This document shows positions 56,101-64,000 of a stretch of DNA of 64,000 nt, in pieces. Positions within the stretch are counted from its first letter, which is position 1. Each line of letters begins with the position of its first letter. Location of the stretch: positions 27,243,851-27,307,850 of the forward strand of contig NC_079877.1 in NCBI RefSeq assembly GCF_029227915.1, given 5' to 3'. This stretch comes from Hydractinia symbiolongicarpus. Its lineage: Eukaryota > Cnidaria > Hydrozoa > Anthoathecata > Hydractiniidae. The notes under the pieces are model-generated. The model saw nothing but the letters and a program-made list of their open reading frames with translations, had not been told where the DNA came from and searched no databases. The position numbers were made by a program, and so were the translations under genes.

Positions 56101-59100
56101 TATCGAGGGATATACCCTGTCTATTATTTCCAGGAGGGGCCATGTCTTAGATGGAGAGTCCTAGAGTATTTAATGCTTATTTTGAGCTATGGAGACCCAA
56201 TTGGGGCCTGCACTCTACTAGACAACTCCCGGCCAGATCCAACAGCCCATACATTGTGCCATCTTCCAATTTCCCTTCCATGCCATACCTTTCCATTTAA
56301 CAGGTTTTGATGATTTTGCGACATGTGACCAGTTCTGTCCCCATGATAATAGTAGCTTGTGTAAGTATTGGTCAAAAGGTGATTAGAAGGTACAAACCTT
56401 CCAACACAACACCTGTATTTATAAAGAACTTGCTCCAACCAATATTCAAAGATCTAATGTCTCATGAATTATTGGAGATGCATGCATGGGAAAACGCAAA
56501 ATGCTAATGAGGTGCTAAACAGTATTATATGGACTCGGGCACAAAAAGCCACTTTTGTTGGTAGGGAAACCATTGAAATGTGTGTTTACTCTGCTGTCAT
56601 TCATTACAATGATGATAAAAAGGATTGCTGAAATGTCTCTAGCGATGGTCTGGCAACCCCGCTCACCACATAACTTTATGATTTCGACTATAAGCCATCC
56701 CTCTTAAAACAACTATGCAAATATGTCAGTAAAGAAGGGGACGTTTGGGCAGGGTCAAGCAAAAAAGAAATTGGCTAAAACGTCCTCGTTCATGATTTAC
56801 GTCTCAATTCCATGATGTGTTTATGTCAAAGTGAGATCCACTGAAATTATTTACCATTAGCACATGTTATGAATAAAATAGATGTAATACCTGCAAACAT
56901 TACCATGTATCTTTTTCTATTGCTTAAAAAGCAGACAGGACATTGGGTAACTTGGTAAAGCAAACAGACAAAGAGGATCTGTAGAGGAGAGCACACATGG
57001 TGATGATTGGTTTCTTTTGTATTTAATAAATGATTACAAAGATAGCAATAGATTAAAATGTCATACCCTTACCGTTCCAAAACTTTTCTCATCTGTGACC
57101 TACCCCAGTGATGTTTAGGCTGTCTGTTCTCGGTATGGGTAAAATTGATATGGTTGTAGATCTTAAGCATCATGCATTCATGTTAAGGATACGGTAACCC
57201 CTGAGACACATACTTAGTATATTTAAAATATCCCATCTGCTCACTATATTAACCCTAGCAAATATATATATTCTGAAAGCCAAATAAATTATCTCTAGAA
57301 TGATGATGAACTCCCCTCAGTAAAGTTTTTGTTCATTGAAAAAATATCATTGCGAAGCTCTTATTCAGCTCCATAAAACTTTGCTTTTTTTACTCAAAAC
57401 AACACGTGGTTCCAAAAATATAGCATATTTTGTGTCACAATAGCTGTTTTATGACAGATTTATCTATTTTTAAACTTTCTGCGTTAAAAAAAACATAGTT
57501 TTGTGCAGAACTTTGGGTCTAGTTATTGTTAAACAGACAACAGGATAACATAACATAACAGGATAAAAACGAAAAAAATAAAGAAATAAATTAAAAAGGT
57601 ATAGATGATAAATAATAATATATTTGTATAGATTATTAAAGTGTAAATGTTTCCTATGTAATTTAGGGAGGCAATTTTTTATTCGTTCTGCATAACTCTC
57701 TTTAATTATTATACAGATTAAATATATTTAAGGAATTTTAAACTTTGAGCACACTATTGAGAACACTAAAAGATAAAGAAGATTTTTCTTCATTTTACCA
57801 CTCTTAACAATAAATATTTTTGATTCTTTTTTAAAAAATATCAGGAAATTATGCTAAAGAATAAAAATTAAAAAAAAAATGACCCTGAAGGGGGTTACCG
57901 TTTCCTTAACTAGAGCATTGTAATCGCAGCTAACAGGTCATATTTTAATGTTCAGCCCAATTTTAAAGAACTAGGATTTTCCAGCATTATATTTAAAAAA
58001 ATTTAAATATAATGGCCGGTCAAATATTTTTCGTCGAGCAAAAATATATGTGATTCACGAAATTTGATATTTATTCCACTCTGACATTTTAAATTAATCT
58101 TATGCCTCCCTGATGAAGTACAATTCCCATTAACCTACCTTCCCGTTAGTGTACTTCGTTAAGTGAATACACAATGAACGATAATTAGTCAACTTTGCTT
58201 CCCTAGTGCTCATAAAAGCAAGCTGCCTGGGAACTAGGTTGCACATGTTTGTGTCGCATTCGGCACTGGCGACGTAATTGCCGACGTAAAATATGAAGAT
58301 ACCCTAGTTGCGCAGCTAATCTACCATTTTGCGTAACAGACAGACAGACGTATACAGGTATTTTAATATAGATGCCACGATCAAAAACGATCGGTGTTAT
58401 TATGAAGAACATGAGGTATAGAGAACATTAAAGTCAGCCCCTTTCCTTTATGCTTACACTCTTATGCTCGGCTGGTGCATTACACTGAGACTCGAACGAA
58501 AGACTGAAGACCATTTGGAACTATGCCACCAGTCAGTCTGACCTTCATAGTCACAGAGAATACTGCGAGAAGAGTGCGCACCCATGCAAGTTAAATATAA
58601 CCAGAACATGGGAGAGGTTAGGTGTCCTGTACCTTAGTACAGCTTTCGGACGAATGTTCGGATGAATGTTCTGTGACCAAAGAAAAAACATGTTGAATAA
58701 AGTTTAAATAATCTTTTTAAAAGGGGAAAGAGAAATAAAATATGTTTAGTAATAATAATAAAAAAAAAGTGTATCGTATTAAAAAGAAGTCCAGAAGTTC
58801 TGTCTCCCACACGACACAGCAGGCAATAAGTCAGCCCTGCCCTCAGTTTTCTGAGAAAAGATGTTCTGCGAAGACTCTAACAATTGAGTCTCCTGTACAG
58901 TTTTGGTTCATGTGTAGCTGTGCCAGTGACAGGCATTTTCGAAGCATGCCACAGGCAACTTCTGTGATATACAACCTAATGAATTCATCTGGAAACATGA
59001 TAAATAACATTCGAAAAGAACAACAGGTGTTATTACCTAATGTAACGTGTTCAATTTCTTAAAATAATTCATTTTTAAACGCGCATGTTTTTCATTCAAA

Positions 59101-62100
59101 TTCCGAACTTAGTCATTTTTTTCTTTGATTTTTAGTATAATAAATAATTACTATATACGAAAGACATTTTAGGTGCACATTATTGAAGTGATTAAAGTGT
59201 TTTTGGTGTGTGATTGAAAATGCTGCTCCATTGTCTATATGAAAAAATGTGTATGAATCAATGGTAAATAAATATGAAGCGAGATATTTAGATTATTATC
59301 TATTCTTAATAGTAGATATATAATTTTTTTTTTTGCGAAGCAAGGAATCGATCGTGGGTCAGTCTGACCGCTCGTAACGTGATCCTGACAGTCAATTAAC
59401 AAAATTTGGCGGTCAGTGACCGTTGACCGGCTGTTATTTTAAGCGCTGGTGATATTATGATAGCTCTTAGCCTCAAGGCTGAGGATACCATAGTCTTGTA
59501 GTCTTGCTGTTGAAGAACAAAGAGGGATGGCAAGAAACTTGTGCTTTAGACATTCACAAAATATAGACGGTATACACTTATATATGCATTAAACGCTAAA
59601 TATTTGACTGCAAATAATAATACCACAGGAGTAAAAGAAACTTTTTATATAGATACGTTTTTGTGATTGTGTGAGGCTGATCCAAATAAAAAATTTTTTT
59701 CAACTGGAAGAAAAAAGAGCAAAGTAAGACAAAAAATCTTTATGCAACATGAAAGAAAATCCTATTTTATATTGTTAAAAATTATTGTTTTGGCGTTGAT
59801 TTAAATCCTGCATGCAAGTAATTTACAATATTTTACGTAATATTACGTGAATTGGCAATTTTTTTTTAGATAAAATTCTTTTACCCTGGAATGTTTGTAA
59901 CCTTATTTTTCCTAAATTTCAGAAAAACACTTAAATGGCGAAAACATTTTGATAGTTTGGTGTTTCATACACTATATTTTTATTTAATTTCCTTCTATAA
60001 TCAGCTAGTTCTTTTGTAGTATATATTTCAGGTACTTTAGACTTTTACAATAAATAATAAACATTGGAGAATGAATCGCTTTTGTATAGCTTTTTATAAT
60101 CATGAATGAACAAACTGACTATATTTTTCTGGCCTAACCTTTAAAAGATTTCTTTTTAAAAAATAATATGACTTGACTCTTTAAAATTGTACGAGCAAAA
60201 AATTTGATAAATTCACTTTTTTTTTATTTAGAATTTTTCATCATGTGCCTTGATTACATCACATAAAGCTAGTTCAAATAAAACTGGACAATATCAGCAA
60301 CGGCGTCACTTGTCTGTACACGAATACATTGCAATTGATATGCTTCGTGAAGCTGGGATAAATGTTCCAAAAGGTGGTGTGGCTAGAACTCCTGAAGAGG
60401 CTTACAAAGTAGCCAACTCAATTGGTTAGTGTTGTGTTTTCACTCTTGTTGAGGTCCCTACTGGAGACTTATTGTTTATGCAGGTTGGCTTGCTTTGTAA
60501 AATATTAGCTATAATTAAATATGTACTGTTATCAGTAAGAGAATTGTGGAAATTCCTTTGTTGCTGTAACAGCATAGAAAAATTAAGTAAAAAATATAAA
60601 AAGACAGATCCAAAAGCAAAACCCTAAGAAAACTTGATATAGTACCCTCTTTTCATCATTTTCAATAGAACTTTAAGGGTGCAATTTTAATTGCCTATTG
60701 CATTTATTAAATTGGTTTTCAAAATTGATACGGTTGTCAAATGTGTCTTTACTTAAAAATGACAATTTTGTTGAAGTTGAGTATGAAATTTCCACAGTTT
60801 CTTTTAAAATAAAGTTTATTTTGATGACAAGTTTAGAGTACGATTTATTTTCATTAAATTTGAACTTGATTGGTTTAAAATTCTGTTTTTTGTTAAAAAT
60901 GGAATAAAGAGACTATTGCCAATTGCAGACTTGTTTTTTGTAATGCTGGTTAACACTGAAACAGGATTCTCATACATTATGGCTGTCTAAGAAGCAAAGA
61001 AAAGTCTGCAAAAATTAGCAAGAATTTAGTCACAAACTCAAACTAAATTTTAGTAGTTTGAATCCTTTAATGAAATACAAAGTTAAACTTTTTAGGCTAA
61101 AATAGGAAGACCTAGACCTATCTTTTAAAAAATTAGGCTGAAAAGCCTTGGTTTTAAAAACAATGGGTAACATTGTAAAAACATCCATGACTTTGTTTCA
61201 GTCACATTTGGATCTAAATTTTAATCACTTATACATCTATTAAGATGTACTTTCATTTTTTCAGAGACGCATGACTTTGTTGTTAAAGCACAGGTACTTG
61301 CAGGTGGTCGAGGTAAAGGTCATTTTGATGGAGGATTGAAAGGAGGTGTAAAGATTGTTTATTCGTGAGTTGATTATAAACTATATTAGCCCCCTTTACT
61401 TGCTTTTGCAGCCTTCCTAATTAAATTTTTCATGTCCGCGAAAAATTCATCTGCAAGATATGTTTTTTTCTTTTGTTTAATATTTTGCATTAACAATTGC
61501 TTAGTGCTTACATAAACTTTTGTGATTCTGAGAAGTTGTGGCCACAAAGAGGGATAAATTCTGAAACAAGTTTTGTGATGATTGATGAACAAGTCCTAAG
61601 AAAAATTTACTTGGTGGTCATCCATAAATTACAACTTTGAATACACACACCTAAGGGCACATTTTATTGCTGATTTTTAGCTACTTTATTATGTATTATT
61701 TTAATAACTATGGCCCTTATGCCGTAGGGCCACGCTGTTGAAATTGTAGAAAAGTAGCAAAAAAATTAATGTTGCAAACTGATAAAATAAAAGAGCTGTG
61801 AAACAGGCCTGGAAATTTAAAACTAAATTCACGAACAATGTTTTAGGTTTTATCATTTCAGCAAACATTATACGGCAATATCTGACTTGTTTTCCATTAA
61901 TTTCAGGTCAAAATCTATTTATTGTACAGTATTATTGATGTGCATTAGATAACCTGTTAATAAGGTGTGCATGTTTAGTTGTGATTGATAGCAGTTGTGT
62001 CAATTTTTTTTTCAAGCTTTAGGTAATGAAAATGTCAAACTGCCAAGACTAAATATATAAACTTTGTTTTAATGTTTTACTTAAGAGAAATAGTTTTTAA

Positions 62101-63069
62101 CTTGTTATTACAAATCCTGGTATAGCATTAGAACCACTGTCAATGGTAATTACATTCATTATAACTAGTTAGGTAATCGTGTAGATTTCGTTTATTTTAA
62201 TTTTAGGCCAGAAGAGGTCGAAGATATTTCTTCTAAAATGTTGGGCAAAAATTTATACACAATACAAACAGGTGATAGTGGAAGGCCTTGTAATGAGGTA
62301 TGGTATATTCACTTCATGGTGAAAGCTAAGATTTCTAGCACTCAACAATCAGGACTTAACCTATTTTCATATTTTTCTAATGAATCAAACTGCTTTTCCA
62401 TTGTATAAAAAACAACGTGTTAAAAAACACAGAGATGAGATTATTGATACTTTTACTGCTAACTCCTTGAATATTTATAAAAATTAACAAGGTTATTTTT
62501 TATATCAACAAGGCTCTACTAAAAACTATTTTCAGGTATAAAATAGGGGGCACATCCTATATATAATATTTTTATAATAACCATCAAAGTTAAGGAGCCT
62601 CAAGGTGGAACTGAAGAAGTATATTTATTTTTTTGTTTAAACAGGATATAAAACACCTTGGTAGCATAATACACACTGTAAAAAGATGTTGGTTTAATAG
62701 TTCATAATGGACTTTTAAAATTTAGAAATACACATGTTGTTGCTTTGTTTTCTTAAATCGTATTAAAAAAATGTTAGTGAAATGCAACGTTTCAGCATTA
62801 ATATCAATAGCGAATGTCACAGAATAGAATACAAATGTGGCAAAATTCAATAATTTGTTCTAATTTGTTTAAGTTGTCAAGCTGCTGTAGCTTTAGTAGG
62901 TGATAGAAAGTTCTATATATTACTTCTATTATAAATATTACTTCTTAAATAACAAAAAAACTTTCTTAATTTACAACTTTTACTATTCTTTAATTAGGTG
63001 TTAATTGTGGAGCGTTTGTATCCACGAAGAGAATATTACTTTGCAATTACACTTGACAGAAAGGCAAAG
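53029..63069 (+). CDS. SUCLA2: Succinate-CoA ligase ADP-forming beta subunit (3' partial)
   Basis: Clear exons: 60232-60424, 61265-61364, 62207-62297, 62998-63069, with phases 1, 2, 0 and 0 after each; the gene continues past the window. Exon one of these has [20 protein letters not shown]; the next has the ATP-grasp signature [12 protein letters not shown] and [10 protein letters not shown]; then [10 protein letters not shown]; then [17 protein letters not shown]. The [10 protein letters not shown] block fits SUCLA2 rather than SUCLG2. The enzyme converts succinyl-CoA and ADP to succinate and ATP in the mitochondrial matrix with the SUCLG1 alpha subunit. A candidate first exon (53029-53118) encodes a presequence-like peptide and ends in phase 0, as required, leaving a 7.1-kb first intron. 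The clear exons are secure; the first exon is an inference. Confidence 0.9.
53330..53640. other. CpG-rich patch in candidate SUCLA2 intron 1
   Basis: Unusually rich in CG (CGCGCGTT, TTCGGGCGTGTTCGG, GTTTCGGCGGCC) for this window. Two overlapping open frames of 87 and 99 codons exist, but neither shows a domain. May be regulatory or an old insertion. Confidence 0.3.
54091..54256. repeat. 16-bp tandem array with 48-bp higher-order unit
   Basis: Units close to GCTGCGTAGCTGAGTT are repeated about ten times. The second half shows a 48-bp period: TCCACGTTGCTGTATTGCTG at 54169 recurs as TCTACGTTGCTGTATTGCTG at 54217. Confidence 0.9.
54711..54805. repeat. Possible CAACCTCGT-family remnant
   Basis: Contains AGGCCCTTGGAATCGAGGTT and a separated GAGCCCAGGGTTG. 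Consistent with one end of the family, but the partner end is not clear. Confidence 0.3.
55965..56632 (+). pseudogene. Decayed Mutator-like transposase fragment
   Basis: Broken protein similarity in several frames, in order: [20 protein letters not shown] (from ~55970), then after an interruption [16 protein letters not shown] (~56337), then RRYKPSN...IKNLLQPIF and LMSHELLE (~56385-56475), then after a frameshift [17 protein letters not shown] and [15 protein letters not shown] with a stop at ~56632. This order matches transposon proteins abundant in cnidarians and insects that carry a Mutator-like transposase domain; the family label is from memory of such patterns. The copy is dead: several frameshifts and stops, and a 115-bp repeat inserted at 56072-56187. 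Confidence 0.6.
56072..56187. repeat. ~115-bp dispersed repeat, copy 2
   Basis: Related to 30776-30890 (CCTCACAAATATCG, TATACCCTGTCTATTATTTC, CATGTCTTAGATGG). Lies inside the transposase remnant where expected homologous protein sequence is missing, so it was probably inserted there. Confidence 0.6.
56640..60231. other. Remainder of candidate SUCLA2 intron 1
   Basis: AT-rich sequence with the repeat at 58229. A 106-codon frame (58742-59062) is Ser/Lys-rich, with no recognisable domain and no splice support, and is not called. Confidence 0.45.
58229..58373. repeat. Relative of the CTAGTCGTTAGCCCGTGG repeat (3' part)
   Basis: Shares GTTGCGCAGCTAATCTACCA, then TTTTGCGTAACAGACAGACA and GACGTATACAGGTATTTTAA plus TATAGAT with the tail of the copy at 31575-31723. 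The 5' hairpin region is absent. Confidence 0.65.
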
Positions 63070-64000
63070 GTAATGAAAGTTGTTTTCATATCTTAGTGAA
63101 GTTATTAGATGTGCAGATGCTGTATTAAACTTGTGTAAATTTTAAAGTGATTGGATTTGATACTTGTATCTAGAAACCTCCAAAATAATCGACACATTTT
63201 TTTTGTAAGTGCTCCTCCCGTTTGCACTGTATAATGCTTTTGTTATTTAAAGAAAAAAGAGCTCCATTCTCAGCTTGAATTTAAATAACGATTTCCATAC
63301 CAATTGTGTGTTATATTTTATTGTTTTTATTCACATGTTGTTCTCAAACGACCTGAATGGTATTAGGTGCTAAGTAATGACATTTGCAATAAATTCAATG
63401 ACATTGTCGAATATTTCTTGTCAAATTTCATTTAGATATCAATTGTTTAAAATATAAATGAAAAATTGCCTAATTTTCAGTTAGTGATTAACACGGAATA
63501 TTTAGGAAGTTTTTCTTTAAGAATTCCGTCTTTTTTCTTTTGGAATTTTATGATGTAAGGAAATTTCCTTTGTACTTAGATTGGTGCTATCATTGTATTT
63601 TGAACAATTGAGTGTTTTAAGTGCTTATGCAAAAATTGTTTTTATGTAAACAGTTCACATTGTAGTATGTGATAATGTTAATTGTTGGAATTAGTGAAAA
63701 TGGCAGTCTGGATTTTTCTTTTTAATAAAAGAATTGTTCAAAAGAAAATTGCTGAATATAATAGGGTCCTTAAAATTGTAATTATCATTTTTGATACAAA
63801 TTGTTTTTAAGGTTAAAAGGATCTCGTTTCCAAAGAGAATGCACCAGTGAGAAAAAAAGTGCATAGAGCATGATAAGAAAAAACATTCGCGGTTGTTACA
63901 CCTAATATTTTTTATCATTGTTTACTCCTAGAATAAAAATACTTCATTTCGACAAAAAATTGTCAGTAAAAACAGCATGTTGATTTTTGTTGATAAAAAA
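63070..64000. other. SUCLA2 intron running off the window
   Basis: Starts with the GTAATG donor at 63070. No exon encoding the following conserved SUCLA2 segment was found before the window ends. Confidence 0.6.

Noticed and set aside
58742-59062. 106-residue Ser/Lys-rich frame
   Set aside because: No domain, not splice-compatible with the SUCLA2 exons by inspection; probably chance.
1-64000. CRISPR arrays, bacterial operons, rRNA or tRNA genes
   Set aside because: The sequence is an intron-containing animal genome; tandem arrays lack repeat-spacer structure, and no rRNA or tRNA signature was recognised by eye.

Overview
This is an AT-rich eukaryotic genomic window. Its genes are split by introns with ordinary GT-AG borders, and most of the sequence is intergenic or intronic DNA full of small repeats. 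The gene set (glypican, neuronal calcium sensor, NNMT/PNMT-type methyltransferase, LRRC40, SUCLA2) is animal. The base composition, the low-complexity GCGAA-rich repeats and the small inverted-repeat elements starting CAACCTCGT suggest a cnidarian, possibly a hydrozoan or other medusozoan. The species is not determined and this placement is an inference.

Layout: (1) about 0.8-5.8 kb, + strand: a single-pass membrane protein with three eight-cysteine MANSC/MANEC-like modules; its 5' end lies outside the visible exons. (2) 5.8-21.5 kb: no convincing gene, but microsatellites, tandem arrays and small transposon remnants, including a perfect 369-bp TTC array and a ~460-bp array of ~20-bp units. 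(3) 21.5-22.4 kb, +: a two-exon neurocalcin/hippocalcin-type calcium sensor. (4) 25.5-27.4 kb, -: LRRC40 as one uninterrupted 623-codon frame. (5) 27.9-30.6 kb: two non-autonomous DNA elements, one flanked by TTAA with CCCT termini (piggyBac-like). (6) 31.2-33.4 kb, -: a three-exon NNMT/INMT/PNMT-family methyltransferase of 266 aa. (7) 36.6-37.0 kb: a decayed PIF/Harbinger transposase. (8) 40.7-49.4 kb, +: a six-exon glypican, 644 aa, reconstructed with consistent phases. (9) 49.4-51.3 kb, +: three phase-compatible short exons, apparently a ~100-residue protein starting just downstream of the glypican stop and needing one extra A in an A7 run. This is the least expected thing in the window. 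(10) 53.0 kb to the end, +: SUCLA2, with a candidate presequence exon at 53.0 kb and four clear exons from 60.2 to 63.1 kb; it runs off the window. A decayed Mutator-like transposase lies in its large first intron.

The genes do not form one pathway. SUCLA2 is a mitochondrial TCA-cycle subunit, glypican a GPI-anchored heparan sulfate proteoglycan, the calcium sensor a myristoylated cytosolic switch and the methyltransferase a SAM-dependent small-molecule enzyme. The membrane protein and the small downstream protein are of unknown function. The only neighbour relationship that may be functional is glypican plus the small gene immediately 3' of it. Exon borders were placed by eye from splice consensus, phase and family similarity; no alignment or transcript data were available.
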